From NCBI GenBank assembly GCA_018881555.1, contig JACAXG010000061.1, positions 558,001 through 622,000 of the forward strand: a stretch of 64,000 nt of DNA, in the 5' to 3' direction. Each line of letters opens with the position of its first letter. The first letter of the stretch is position 1. The notes beneath the pieces were generated by a model. The model was not told where the DNA came from. It made no database searches and was given only the letters and a program-made list of their open reading frames with translations. The translations under genes were made by a program, and so were the position numbers. This DNA comes from Amblyornis subalaris (taxonomy: Eukaryota > Chordata > Aves > Passeriformes > Ptilonorhynchidae). Positions 38,783-51,668 of this stretch are shown piece by piece.

Positions 38783-41284
38783 GGTTTAAAAAAAGATAGC
38801 TAAAGAAATAGAGAACACCAGTGAAGTTTTACTTCAAGATCATTAAGTCTTTGGTTTTTAATTGTTTCTGTTGACCTAATTATGTTAGGGAAGTTCAAGT
38901 TACTGTTTTAAAAAATTATCTTGGTGATAACAGTNTGTGCCTGGGCAGCAGAGAACAATTTATCTTTCTCAAGTAAGATGTCAGTTTTGCTGCTGTTGCT
39001 CATGCTGGTGTTGGAATCTTTCTAGCCAAATTTAGNATCATTTACCTCAACTGTCCCACAGCTTTTCTAAGCCAGCCTGCCAGTAAGGAAAAGGAAATGC
39101 TTTCACTTTAGAGCCTTTCGAAATCTGGACAAAAGCTCACTTTCTGTTCTTCAGGTTTCCTATATATGGCTTTAGCCTCGAGATGAGGACCTGCTTGCTA
39201 TGCACCCTCTCCCATCCCCCATTTCCTGCCTGGGTTCATTAAATGCTGATTTGAAGTTGGCACACGCTCTTCTGATACAAAAGTACTACTGTGTTCCAGG
39301 AACCATCAGAAAGTAGTGCATTATTGTCTTCTGCATTCTCTTCGTATACGTGTCTTCTCCCCGTGCATAAAGAAGATTTTTAATCCTTTCTTCTTAAATA
39401 TCTCTNTGTGTTTAATAAAAAGAAACAGTGAAGCAAAGCCCTGTCAAGAAAACCTCAGCTCATTTGGGAGCAATCTGGCCTCGAGCTATATTCTTTAATG
39501 CTAGTATCTGCAAATTGCTAATATTAAACAAAGTGGAGTATAGAACATAATGACTTCACCGAATCGTTTTCCTATCTCTTGTGCTTGTATCTGAGTATCA
39601 TGTTTCCTAGGAGAGACTAGCTCGCTTTCACCTGATCAGTGATGGCTCTTGTGATGAAATTAAGTGTACCTACACAGAAGCCTGTATATTTTCCATTTTT
39701 AACAGTACAGTTACTTAATTCTTTCTTCCTCTATGGAGCCACTATAAAATATGAGAAAATTCATTAAGACACTGTTTTTCTCCTTCACCTACAGCCAAAG
39801 TTCTTAGTTCTGTAGAGATAATTACAAGTCATGCCAAGGAGTTCAGTAACCAGTTCTTCCATTGCCTGTTCTTCTGTTGTTGTTTAAATGAATCCTTTCT
39901 GTATCTTTCATGTCTGTTTCCCACCTAGAATCATTTAAAGAGTAATACCAATCCATAATTACCAGCACTAAAAAGAGAATATGCCAGATAATAGCAATAA
40001 AACTGAACGAGCCCTATTACTGCAACATCTCATTATTCCAAATTATGCTACAGCTACAAAAACAGTTATTTTCAGACTAGTCTTTCCTGAAATCAAGTGA
40101 ATCTCAAGTGAATCACTCAAATGGGTATCAGCTGATTCCCGTTGAGATCAATGACATGGGCTTTGATGGCCTTCAGAAAAAATACCGCTGTCTTTTTGTT
40201 TTCTTTGCAACAAAACACTTTCAAATAATATATTTTCACTTTCTCCAAGTGGCAATTGATTATTACTTGTTCCAAAGTGCTAAATATAGTAGAGGTGCAA
40301 AGATTTGTGGAACAAAGAGGTTAGCCTAATAGTGACCAATTAAACCAATATCAGCTGTGTACTGGTTCTTAGCAAGATTTTAGAGTCATAGCCCAACCTA
40401 CCAGTCTGCTGCCGTGAAAATTTGCCCTCCTGTGTTTCTCATCCTCATGGCCATATTTCTGGCCATCTGCTCTTGATTTTCTCTTGTCTGTGGCATTTGG
40501 GCTCCTTGGTCAGATGATTCAGTCCAGAATAGTTGAAGTAAACTAACCCAGCAAACCCCACCCCATTCAGCACCTCCAGCACTTGAGAGACACCCTTTTT
40601 CCTCAGNGAGGTAAGATACAGGTTGTCTGCTATATGGGGTAGAATTAATCTGGTTTTGAGCTCTGGACCCNAGTGGGATGTTTAGTGTACAGCAAGTTAG
40701 CCACGTGCATTAATTATCTTGCTGTATCTTGGTTTATGATTGAATCACCATGTAGACTCCCTGATGGTCTTCTCAATAATTTTGTGGTATTAATGCAGCA
40801 AAAAAAGGTTAATTCTTAGGGGCTTGTATTTGCTTGAGAAAGCTATTCTGCTTGGCATTGACTCCCCATGTGACACTTTTGCACATGGAGAAAGCCTTTG
40901 TGTGATGAACATAGTCAGCCTTGGCAATGGATTAATTAAACTGAGCAAAGGAGAAAATAATGTGCAGTAGAAATACTTACAGGGTGGTTAATGCANAACA
41001 GTTATTTTGAACATTACCCCTCTGTAGACCACTTCTAAGTGCCACTAGTTGAAGTATTGAGCCAAATACTCATTTGAAACATAAGGCAGATTAATTATAA
41101 TAATTCTGGACCATTTGCCACTAAGACTTTTCAAGTGTCTTGCAAATAGCAGGGGAACAATTTAATTTTAAAAAAAAGGTTTGAAAAATTTATTTTCACT
41201 TTTTNCTAAATTATTCATATTTCAGAGTTTAAAGGATTGAAATAGTTTCTAAATTATCTTACATATGTTTTTTGGGGCAGTCAG

Positions 41285-41307
41285 TGTGTATATATATGTA
41301 TATACAT
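41285..41307. repeat. TG/TA dinucleotide-rich tract
   Basis: Alternating gtgtatatatatgtatata, a short and imperfect microsatellite within intron 6. Confidence 0.7.
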
Positions 41308-43670
41308 TTATAATTGCAATCCACAGCTCCATACGTGAAGCTTAAAATACTTAAATTTGCCTTTTTAACTGTCAGAAGAGAGTTGATAATTACAGATGTG
41401 TTACTACTGCCCTCATGTAGGAGTGCACTGAAGTACACAGATTTGCTGTTGTGATCCATATCTCTTGCAGTCCACAAAAATTCTGCTGCAGCTTTGGTGG
41501 AGCAGGATGGTACAGTGATCTCTACAGTCACACACCAAGTCAATACCTCAGCTACTGCTGGGAATCAAGAAACCAGTGTCCAGTTCTGCATTTCTTCCAT
41601 TGGACCAGATATCCTGAAACTGCTTAGATTTATATATTTTATGCACTGAAACCAGAAGCTAGCCATTGAGTCCTAGTAAGTACCATGTTAGAAGCTGGCA
41701 GTGTCTCAGGGAAAACATTCAGGAAGACCAGCATTTGAAGCAAACACTCTTCAAACATTGGCTTTGATTTTTATTGTGAGGTTTATTTTATAATTTTAAA
41801 ACCACTCTTCTGCATGCCTTTTAATATTAAAATTGATTATTTCCATTTAAAAATTATGGTTGTCTTTCATGCATCTTCTCGGATGGCTCATAAACTCAGA
41901 CANTGACTTCACAGTTTGTTTTCTGTGCTTATAGGATTGATTCAGATGCAGAATATGATGGGAATGTGGTAAAAATAGAAAGGCAGTTGCTGTGACTGAA
42001 CATGAAACATTCACATAGAAGTGGAGAATTTCTCCAGTGAATGTTGCAGAGGATGTGTATCACATTAGTCTGTCACGGGTACAGACATATTCTCGTAATG
42101 GTTAAGAGTACAGAACAGTAGAAATGTAAGTATCCGTAAGTGCAAAGGGAGTTAGCACCTTTTCTTTTAAATGGCATCACACCGGTGAGATCTGTGGTGA
42201 TAGCATGTAGTGTAATCATAGCCCATTATTATGTTTTATGTTTTCAGTTTTATCACGAGTGGTATCCTAGATAGCAAACAAGTCATCTGTACTTTATTGT
42301 TAGAACTATTCATCTTAACAGTGGTAGCAAGTGATAAGAAATAAATTTCTAGTTAATGTTTTTTTTTATTGAAGATTTCCAGTGTTGTGCTAGCCTATGT
42401 ATCTTGTTCTGAAATGTACTCAAGGCACAGGGTCTTCAGAGGGCAGCACCTGCCAAGTGCAATGCAGTACGTGACAAAGGCTGGTGTGTGAAAGCAGGTA
42501 TTGCTGGTCACAGCAGCTCCCCAGTGAGCATTTCTAGCCTCCCCATCCCTGAGGAAACAAGTGGGACAGTGGGAAAAAGATGTGCAATGTGACATGCTGG
42601 GCAGGGACTGGAATTAGAAGTGTAGGATTAAGTTCCTGCCACAGAGTGACAAATGGTGTAATTCTGAATTGAGTGAAGATATAATTTATTCTGGTTTTCT
42701 GCTAACTCTTGCTCCTTCTTTGAGGCTGGGTTTAAGTCTGTGCATAGGAGAGAGAACTGGTCCCAGTTTCCAGCTCTCTCTATTTTGTGATATTGCTTAG
42801 CCAATCCTCAGTTCCAGAAAGGGAAATATAAACAAGTTCTATTCCACAATTATCTCTCACCAGCTCTTAACAGCCTGTTTCATAGAGGGTTTACTTGAAG
42901 AACAGATAAATGACTACATGAAACATTTTATAATGCTAAAAATACTACAAAATAAAAAGCACAGCAGAGCTGGCCTTCATATGAAAAGACTGTATCCATT
43001 TAGGAGACAAAGGTGGAACTTGCCAAGGTGCATTAAATATGATTCTAGGTTTTCTGGGAATCAACTCTACTTCTTCATTTTCAGAGTATATATTTTTCTC
43101 TGTAAATGTTCTTAGGACACTGTCATAAATCTAGTTGTTTGGTGTGTTACTCAGAAAACACTGAAGTTCTGGGACTAGAATTGCTGACCAAGAAATGTTC
43201 TGCCAGCAAGGCTTGTCGTAATTTATATTTCTCAGAGAAATCAAAAGGCACCAGTGGAGGCTTCGCTCTGTTTCTGCAATTAGACCTTGACCCAGTTATA
43301 ACATTCCAAGTTCCAAGACGTGTTTTCATCCAAGTTTTCACCTACATGAGAGATAAAAATGATGTTAATTAAATTTGCATTCATCTATAATTAATACGCT
43401 ATTAACAATAATTTATGAGTAAGTTCAAAGTTGCAATGGGATGAGAAAAATACTGAGATCCAAAGCTTTTCAGCTCTCTTCCTCTCTTTCCTAGCTTCCA
43501 ATCTAAAATGAAGTTGTATGAAGAGCAACAGGATGGCTGGGGAGAATGGGCAGTAAAATCTCTGCCTCCAAGCCCTCCTTGGATCAGATGAGGTCCTACA
43601 GGGTCAGTTTTATCTGACAAAAAGCAGTAATTGGATTTGTAGTCACATATTTTCTTCTCTTCATTTCCAG

Positions 43671-43799
43671 CTTCAGAGCCCAATTTGAAGGTACGTTCAA
43701 GGTTAAAACAAAAGGTGACAGAAAGGAGAAGCAGTCCCTTACTCAGGAGGAAGGATGGAAATGTCACTTCATTCAAGAAGCGTCTCTTCGAGGTGACAG
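43671..43799 (+). CDS. HDAC9: HDAC9 exon 7: first 14-3-3 site and nuclear localisation segment
   Basis: 129 bases: completes the split alanine, then 42 codons (about residues 223-264), then one base of a split glutamate. With exon 6 it forms RKTASEPNLK. This is the site whose serine (human S220 by usual numbering) is phosphorylated by CaMK or PKD to bind 14-3-3 and trigger nuclear export. It then carries the basic run [20 protein letters not shown], the nuclear localisation segment. Exon 7 is known as alternatively spliced in human HDAC9. Skipping would change the frame phase from 1 to 1, so the rest stays in frame. From memory, human reads NVVTSF where this reads NVTSF, one residue shorter. 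The acceptor tcttcatttccag and donor G|gtaatt are clear. Confidence 0.97.
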
Positions 43800-45722
43800 G
43801 TAATTAGGAATGGGGAAATTCTGTATCAGTTGCCACAGCTCACAATACACTGAGGTACTTCAGAATTGAAACTGCTAAACTAAACGAGCATTTACAGTAT
43901 TTGGCCTCATCCTGACGATTCTTGCTTTGACTTTGCATTGATATTTAGTAGCTTTGTGGCTTGTTCAGGTTATCAGGCCATATCTTTATGCAACTGTTAC
44001 TAGTCTGTCAGACATATATCTAAATTCCCTTGATATGTCAGAATTATGTCACACAAAGATGGAATTAAAACACAACATGAACAAACTCACATCAATGTCC
44101 CCATACGTGCAATTCTCGTGACAACTTTTCACAGTCTGGAACTGGAACATAGATGAGAATGTGGGCATGAAAGTTACTAAATAAAGTAATTTCCTTAAAA
44201 ATTATTTCCAGATTATAATCTTCTACAGCTGATTTATCAATTCCATTTGCTGAAGCCTCTATGAGATTCTTGATTTCCACTTCCTTAGTTTTAGCTGATT
44301 TCTTTACTGTTTGCACACTTAAAAGTAAGGTATAAAGTGAAATATTTATCACAGGAATTTTTTTCCTAATGCAATTGAAAGGGCAGAAACATGAAAATAG
44401 ATATCTTCTTTTCTTAGCTCTGACAATAACTTCTGTGATTGTCAGAACTTTCAGATTGCTGTTATAATTATTGACTATATGACATTTTGGACCTTTCATA
44501 ATCCTGATTAAACGTTGTTGCCTAAAATCTTTTTCCCCTTGCTTTTCATTCTTTTAACTGAAAATAGCCCTTTATTTAAATGCCTATTTAAACAAAAAGT
44601 ACTATTTTAATTTTTAAAAAATGAGAAAAAAAGATTGTTTCTCCACTTCTCTGATACCTATTGAAAATACAATGCAAGAACTTCTAAATGACCGTTTAGT
44701 ATAGCTGGGTATGAATTCACTTCAATAAATCAGAGTAAGAGATCCAAGTAACAGCTAGGAAGCCTCCTGTAATGTCANTCAAAGTGAAAACATATTTTTT
44801 GTGCATGAATTAAGGCATAAAGAGTGAATAAGCAAAGAAGTAGCTATAGAATATTTACTGCCATGTTTAGATATTAATTATTTTAACTTCTTGAGTGCTT
44901 TAATTTGAAAGCTATCCCGTGAAAGAGGGTTACCTCCACTAATGGGTTACTCTTCCATCTTTAACCTTCTTAACTGTTTTCATTACATAAATGTAATTTA
45001 TATCAGTGTAGAATTAGAATAACTCAATACAACACACAATGAGATCATCCTCTTCCCCTTTGTCTTAGACAGAAACTTAGAACTTGGGACATTTTAAATC
45101 AAGATAACATGCAGCCTTTCAAATCCTATTTTAATATCTTTGCATACTGTAAATATTCCTTCATATTTGTGGCAAAGATGTAGTGAAAGTGCATATTTTG
45201 CCATTAGTACTTCTGTATGTAAAGATTAGTCCGCAATGGGCTCATCCCTTTCCCACACAGAAAGGATGGCAGTAGCCTTCATGAATTGACAATGTTATCA
45301 TGACCTCTGCAGGCCTGCTGTCTCTGTCATTTTGATCTCTTACAGAGGCAAGACTCTTTGCAATTAAAAAGAGAAGAGTTTCTTTTTCTTTACTCATTAC
45401 AAGCTCTATGTCTGTGCCTCTGCCTGATACTGAGTATTGTACCATCTTTGTGGGAAAAATAAATACAAAATTCTAAATTCTTCTTATGTGAAGCACACAG
45501 ATCAGAAGGGGAAAGACCGAGTATCTTTCCTTGTTATCAGTGTAAAAGGAAACGCAAAGAAATGGAGGATGAATTTAAAATCTTCGATGTGAGTAAGTAG
45601 TGTAACCAATAGTGTAACTTTTCAACAGCGAAAAAGCCCTATGCCATAAATATTATATAATTAATCAAGATCATGTGTACCTTTCCAGTGTGAAATTCAT
45701 GTATGCTTAATCTGTTTTTCAG
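43800..45722 (+). other. HDAC9: Intron 7 (1,923 bases)
   Basis: Donor gtaatt, acceptor taatctgtttttcag. It holds a minus-strand 135-codon open frame at 44092-44499 without recognisable homology and a candidate cassette exon at 45506-45592. Confidence 0.9.
45506..45592 (+). CDS. Candidate cassette exon of HDAC9 in intron 7 (hypothetical)
   Basis: Between acceptor acacagatcag and donor gtaagt lie 87 bases that would enter and leave in phase 1, exactly as exons 7 and 8 require, and stay open. They would add 29 residues, GERPSIFPCYQCKRKRKEME and nine more, strongly basic then acidic. A second acceptor inside (ttccttgttatcag, exon from 45541) has a better pyrimidine tract. Used with the same donor, it would bring a stop codon at once and act as a poison exon. 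A second overlapping donor gtgagt sits at 45589. I know no class IIa isoform with this insert. Confidence 0.25.
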   Translation, partial: KGKDRVSFLVISVKGNAKKWRMNLKSSM

Positions 45723-45838
45723 AATCCTCAGTCAGTAGCAGCTCCCCTGGATCAGGTCCCAGTTCCCCAAGCAATGGTCCGACCAGCAGTACAACAGAAA
45801 ACGAAACCTCAGTTTTGCCATCTAACATTCAAGCTGAG
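45723..45838 (+). CDS. HDAC9: HDAC9 exon 8: serine/threonine-rich linker
   Basis: 116 bases: completes the split glutamate, then 38 codons (about residues 266-303), ending on a whole codon. It encodes [20 protein letters not shown] followed by a TENETSVLP segment. This low-complexity, probably disordered linker sits between the nuclear localisation segment and the conserved [14 protein letters not shown] block. Several SP dipeptides could be kinase targets. The acceptor is taatctgtttttcag and the donor GAG|gtaaga. The same exon in HDAC4 and HDAC5 keeps the PGSGPSSPN core, which supports the assignment. Confidence 0.97.
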
Positions 45839-48800
45839 GTAAGAATTATTGTGTACGTAATTNTTCAGGTTTCTAGACTAAAGAGGATGGAAAATTAGAT
45901 TTGATCATACTCACAAGTGGAGTAATTGGGATACCAGGACACTACAGGCTGACATCAAAGTAATGTTAGATGTCAGATGTTAGATCTTTATGTATGAGAT
46001 GCATGTTCAGGAGACTCTTTGGTAACAAAAGTTCAGGCAAAAGCAGCAGTAATGCTACTGAAAGAATGGGAGAAAGCTGTGAAAGTAACTTGGTTATAGA
46101 GTATTACCTTCTGGGATAACCTGGAGAGGTGCTCAGTGCTGAATGCTGTTAAAGGACTCTTGGGTAAAAAACAGTGATTTAGGCATTGATGATCCTAACA
46201 CCTATGAGTTAAGGTGATCCCAGGTTCAGATGAGTGCTGAAGTAGATTGCTTTAATCACAGTATTGGAGTTAGGTGACTAAATCCTTTGTCACATCTCCC
46301 TTTTATTTTACTGTACCTCAGTTTCCTTATCAGGGCAGTACTTACCACCATAAATGTCATGCCAGAATTCTTGGATACTTGTTTTGTAAAGTGAGATTGT
46401 AAACGGAAGGAATCTTAACTACTCCTTATTCTGTTTCATACATACGTGCCTATAACAGCAGGAATGCAGATGGTAAATCAGTTGTGATAAACCTCATTTA
46501 GCACAGATGACATGCCTAAGTCATGCAATGGCATAGCAATGTTGTAAAGGGACAGTAAACTATCTCGACTAAGAGAGACTCGGATTCCACAGTGTTCTGT
46601 ATACAGTGCCTGTACTTACAGCAGTTCCTGCTTTGGTGGCAAGGTTTTCTGTTAATTGTTGGTTTATGCTGTTTGTGTTCGAAAAATTGCATAAGAAAAT
46701 GTGGTTTAACAGAGTTTTAGTTAATGGAGCTATTTCTCCAGGTCAGTGGCAGGACATTCACCTAAAAAAAAAATGGGCAGTTCAACCTCCAGCAGTGACT
46801 TTTCCCCATAATGAATTAATTGTGTGTGTGAACTATGATCCAGGGGGCAGGTGGGTGACCTCTGCACACTGATTAGTAGCCTCTCTCTGGCCCGTAACCA
46901 AAAGAAAAAAAAATTGCATTGATGGCTAACATGTGGTCTTGTCTCATAGCCCCCCATATGTGATTGCAAAGAAATTTAAATGATGCAGAGTAAGATCCAT
47001 CATTAGGATTAGATCAGATCCTAGTTCAGTGGAATTAAGTTATGTATTTTACTACTGGGAATGTTTTAGATAGAAGTTAGTAATATGTGGCCGTTATTAT
47101 GTGCTGTATTAAACAGGAAATCTTATCCAGTTGGATCTTTTTTTGACTTGAGGATACTGCAAAATGCAAAGGGAATAATGTCTCAGACTGATACACAGTG
47201 CTTGCTAATTTGCATGTTACAGTTTCTGGACACTTGCCCACAGTGTTGAACCCCCATCAGAAATAGAATCCNGTAGGGCTGGCAGTCTCTCGGGAGATTT
47301 GGAAAGGTTGTAGCAAGAACCAGCAGAGTTATATTCTGCTTATTAGTAGAACATTGCATTGCATATTATTTGCCACTACTGTGCCAGACATCAGAAATTA
47401 TAACCCCAACATACAATCAAAGATGCTAAAAGGAGCCTAGAAAGTTCCTTTAGAAGTTGAGCTCTGCATGCTGGCACTGGTCACTTCACTCATTGAAATG
47501 TGCTAAGAAGCTGAAACTACAGACTTCCATTTCTGGATCCAGCTGGGGATTTCTTTACCTCTCTGGTTACTTGACTCTTAGTACTGNGGTCCTGTGGGTT
47601 CCAACATTTTTCCATAAATCTCAGCTTCAGTGCATTCTTATTTCAGTGGGATTTTCTTTGGTAGTTTAACTGCAGCCAAACTCTTACATATCTCTCCTAG
47701 TTTAGTGTTAGCTGCCAACTCTCAAAGGCTATACAGCTAATCAATTTTTCATCAGATATACAAAGTACAGAAGTTTCTAATAATAGGATGAGTGTTCCAA
47801 AATCACCCAAAATATCACTTGTTTTTCTGTAATCCCGCATGACTCACATTGCTGTTGTTTCATAATCGTTGTTGTGACATTTGCAGTAAGTTGTGCTCGT
47901 ATCTGAGTGGGTGGACAGCCGCGGTTTTCATGGCAGCAAATAAAACACTTTTTGCTGGGGGAAAACAGGTTGCTATGACAGAGCCATTTACCAGTAAAAC
48001 ATGAGTCAGTACCGTAAATGATTACACTCCAGTGCATGGACAGAATTAGAGCATTATCAGTAATGAAACAGATTCTTAAAGTGTTTTTACCACATCCATT
48101 TGAATAGTGAGACTTGTAAGTGGTTTACTCTCTAGAGCAGACAGTNTGGTGGGTAGATGTTTACAATTTTCTGAATGAACAAAGGTGCACTGCAAATGCT
48201 GCAGTTTTGCAGATAATGTTTTACTAGCACAGTTCCCTTAATGGTGCTTTCAGTACCATTTGTTAAAACACTNGTCTCATTATATGAAACTTGAAAGTTA
48301 AACTCAGGATTTTAATTGCACCTTATAAATAAAATCCTGTTTTTATTAGGCCCAGTTGTCTCCAGTATCATCAAGGTTCACCGCAGTAGCTATTTGTCTC
48401 CTGTAGGATGCCATACACTTTCAGGTCACCTGCTGTGCTGGAGCTAAATCTTACTTGCCTGAGAAATGCAAGCAGGATTGAGCCCCTGCACAGCACGTCC
48501 CTTGAGTTCAGAAGGACAACCTGCTTTAGTCATGTGAAATGATTAATTTTAGGCATTCACAGGCTGGTCAAAAGCCGTTGAAGGCAATGGAAAGTTTCCA
48601 GTTGGTGTAACTGGGTTTCAGATCAATTTCTTTCTTCTATTTGCATTTTGGAAAGCAGTATTTCCTATAATTTGATTGTTCAGGAAACATGAATTACATA
48701 TGTGGCAGATAAACACACTTGTTTTGTGCAACTCCACAGCCCTATGCTTTTAGTATTCAGCTCCTTGAGGTGATCTTTGTAAGGGGCTAGTGGAAAAATC

Positions 48801-49424
48801 TTTGGTTTCTGACTAGATGATGAGGTTTGTGTCAAGTGAATGTGAAGAGAGTAATTAATTTAAAAAACAAGAATCATCTCAAAACCCAAAAAAGAAATAC
48901 AAGTGTAAGTAATTGTGAATATTGACAGCTGTGACAACCTTAATATAGCTCCACAATTGAGAAGTATTAAAGGCAAACCATTTTGTCTTCCCCTCATGAT
49001 CTATAAATGTGCATATAAACATGGACATGTAGGTGTTCCTGCTTCTCAGCAGGTCCCATAGCACAACCGAAGTACAGTCACTCATCGTGGTTATTTGTTG
49101 ATCATGGTGCACTGTTGCATTGAGTTCTTATAATCTATTTTAAGAAAGAGGATAACTAGGATAACTCTGTTCACAGGCTATTTTAAGCATCAGGAGGCAG
49201 GATCTAAGGACCCAATGAATAGGTACATAGAGGAACAAGTAGGGCTAGTTGCTCTTTGGGGTAATTTAGGTGCCAGTCCAAACCATCATGTCTGCATGTA
49301 GGATGAGGACATGGCTTAGCTGTTGTGCTGCCAAATGACACTGCTGGCAACTTCAGCTTGTGCTACTGTTGCAAGTTGTTGTTGACCGCGTGAAAAGAAA
49401 AGCTGCAGCTGGGATCATGTATTT

Positions 49425-49508
49425 CTGCCTCTGGGGGACCCTGCTTGAGCAGGGTGGATGACATCCAGTGGTTCCTTCCAACCTTACACGTTCTGGGATT
49501 CTGTGATA
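49425..49508 (+). mobile_element. CR1 LINE, truncated 3' end
   Basis: The sequence ctgggggaccctgcttgagc, then agggtggatgacatccagtg and gttccttccaacc, ending ttctgggattctgtgat, is the typical CR1 3' untranslated end with its terminal attctgtg-type repeat. CR1 copies are normally cut off at the 5' end, as here. The left edge is approximate. CR1 is the main LINE of birds and other sauropsids. Confidence 0.88.
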
Positions 49509-50937
49509 CACAGAGGACCCTAATCTATGCAGGTGGACTACTACATTTATTTTGGGAGGTGAGGTTTAACTGATGCTTCGGTTAATACTACCTGAAAATA
49601 TTTTTAAAAATCAATNACTTACCAAAATGAAAATGACAGCTTATTCGCAGTATTAGAAATTAAATTAAAATACTTCTACTAATAAACTCCTGTTTTCAAC
49701 ATTAAAGTCCCATGGTACATAAAATGATTGATTCTCTCTGATGAAACAATCATGCCTGACCTGAGTGTGGGAGTGTGTTTTACTGCTATACACCCTGCCA
49801 GTGTTATGTTTTTTAAGTCAAATCTTAGAAAGTAATAGTGGCATGCCAAAAACCAAAAATGAAACATGTATCTTTCAAGTGGCTTTGTATAGATGCTGCA
49901 GTTGCCACAAATTTGATTATATTCTAGGAGGTACATTATAGCATCCTTTTTCAGTTAAATATTTGTAGACTCTCTCCATAATATCTCCATAGCCGTGACA
50001 TATTTGGATTTATTCATGGTCAAAGGTGGATGTTATCAAGGCAAGACACTGTTAGCCAGGAATTAATGTAATATACAAGTGGAGCTTCTTTGTTTCCTAT
50101 GCTGTCTGTTGACATTCCCTAGATACCAAAAGAAAATTACAGAGATAGACTTCTACTGTTATTGTCTTAGTGATAGGTCGTATCTCCAAACAAACTGTAT
50201 GAGGAAGGTTATGTTTTGGAATAACATCCTGTGTTTTTGTGCTTAACCACTTTTCATTGATGGTCTGAAGTTGCATTGTATTAACACAAAGTATTTTACA
50301 GAGTTAATTGATATTCCAGGTTTGTCCAGGGGAAAATCTACAGCTCCCCACAACATGCTTGACAAGTTATTATATTTACTTTAGTCAAAGCCCGAGTGTG
50401 CAGTATCCCTCTTGGAGGTGGTCTATTATTGGAGTCCCATATGCTTTTTGTTTGGGAAGAAAGCAGTCACTGTGTCATACTGTTACACAGGGTATTCTTT
50501 TTCAAGGATGTTGTTCCCTTGGGGACCGTATCATGCCAGAGTTCCTAAGTCTAATAAGACCTCTGTAGCTCTTATTGTGTTAAAGTTCTGGGAGGGAAGC
50601 AAGAGTTAAACAGAAAATATAGTTCAAGCAACTATACTAGGCCACATGTTGAAAAATATCACTGTTCAAGCAGAAAGGCAAAGGCTTCAAAAAGATTCCT
50701 GATGTGGTGATCTTTTTATGTTTCTTCTCAATTCTATGGAAAGACAAAGGGTGATCTTTGTTGAAAGTCTGGTTTTATTTTAAAGTAATTAAAAATATAT
50801 CAGCAGTTCCATGTCCTTGAAATTGTATCACAAATCTTCAAAAGAAGTGTTAAAGATTTTAACTTGAACAGATTAAGAAAGCTGTGAGGGGTATCCCATC
50901 ATCAGGGAATGACAGGATGCTGCTTTTGTATATATGC

Positions 50938-50963
50938 AGAGAGAGAGAGAGAGCGAGAGAGAG
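50938..50963. repeat. AG microsatellite with one interruption
   Basis: (AG)n of 26 bases with a single C replacing A near the middle (gagagcgagaga). Confidence 0.95.
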
Positions 50964-51545
50964 CATATTATTTTAAATGGCAGATGTGCCAACATACCTT
51001 ACTTTCTACACAAAATTTCCATGTTAATGGAAGTAAATAATGTGTCTGAAACATCCCCATGTCATAATCTGGCTAACANAAGACATGGGCTAGTTAAAAA
51101 CCACATTTCATACATTACAATAAAAATCGTAGTAGCTGCGGTAAAGGTCTAATACATCTACATTTGTGATTCAGCTAGATATACTCCTTAGTTCACTGGA
51201 TAAATTTCCACTGAGTTTCTTGGAGTGAAAGTCCAGTTGATGAGAAGAACCAATGCTGAGCTGATGAGAAGTTGGTAAGATGGTCTAGGAATCCTGAAAA
51301 ATTCAGTTTTGCATGAAAATTTGATTTACTAAGCAAGGAATAATCCCAGACACATATCAGTTGTTTTCTTAAGAAAAGACCTAGTGTTTTTACAGGGACA
51401 GTAATTTTCCATATCTGGAACTCCATTGGGATGCAAACCAATGACTGATACAAAATTGGCTTTCTGTGTATTGGGATATGAGGATAAAATAACCAAGATA
51501 AANAGCTTGGAGATTTACTTTTGTTGTTTTTTCCCTTTATTCCAG

Positions 51546-51668
51546 CATCTGGTTTCCCAGCAACGCCTTTTGATACAGGATGAATCAGTGAACTTGTTGA
51601 GTCTGTACACATCCCCTTCTCTGCCCAACATTACCTTGGGACTTCCAGCAATACAACCTCAAATCAGT
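51546..51668 (+). CDS. HDAC9: HDAC9 exon 9: conserved [14 protein letters not shown] block
   Basis: 123 bases, exactly 41 codons (about residues 304-344), in phase 0 at both ends. It encodes [20 protein letters not shown] followed by [14 protein letters not shown], a block shared by HDAC4, 5 and 9. It closes with the variable AIQPQIS. Being a symmetric phase-0 exon, it could be skipped without breaking the frame. The acceptor is tttccctttattccag and the donor AGT|gtaagt. An unresolved base lies ten bases beyond the donor but does not touch the splice site. Confidence 0.97.

Larger units (their letters stand above)
28791..43670 (+). other. HDAC9: Intron 6 (14,880 bases)
   Basis: The largest complete intron of the window, with donor gtgagt and acceptor tcttcatttccag. 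It contains a tRNA/CR1 SINE (29268-29396), a short poly-G tract (29614-29622), a candidate alternative 3' exon (30961-31188), a CpG-bearing block of unknown origin (37438-37713), a degenerate short tandem repeat (38716-38782) and a TA-rich tract (41285-41307). The remaining sequence is AT-rich, and I recognise nothing else in it. Confidence 0.9.
45839..51545 (+). other. HDAC9: Intron 8 (5,707 bases)
   Basis: Donor gtaaga, acceptor tttccctttattccag. It contains a CR1 fragment (49425-49508) and an AG microsatellite (50938-50963). The open frames in it are short and unrecognised, and nothing else is seen. Confidence 0.9.

Noticed and set aside
44092..44499. 135-codon minus-strand open frame in intron 7
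   Set aside because: No homology recognised. The lysine- and isoleucine-rich content is what random AT-rich DNA gives.
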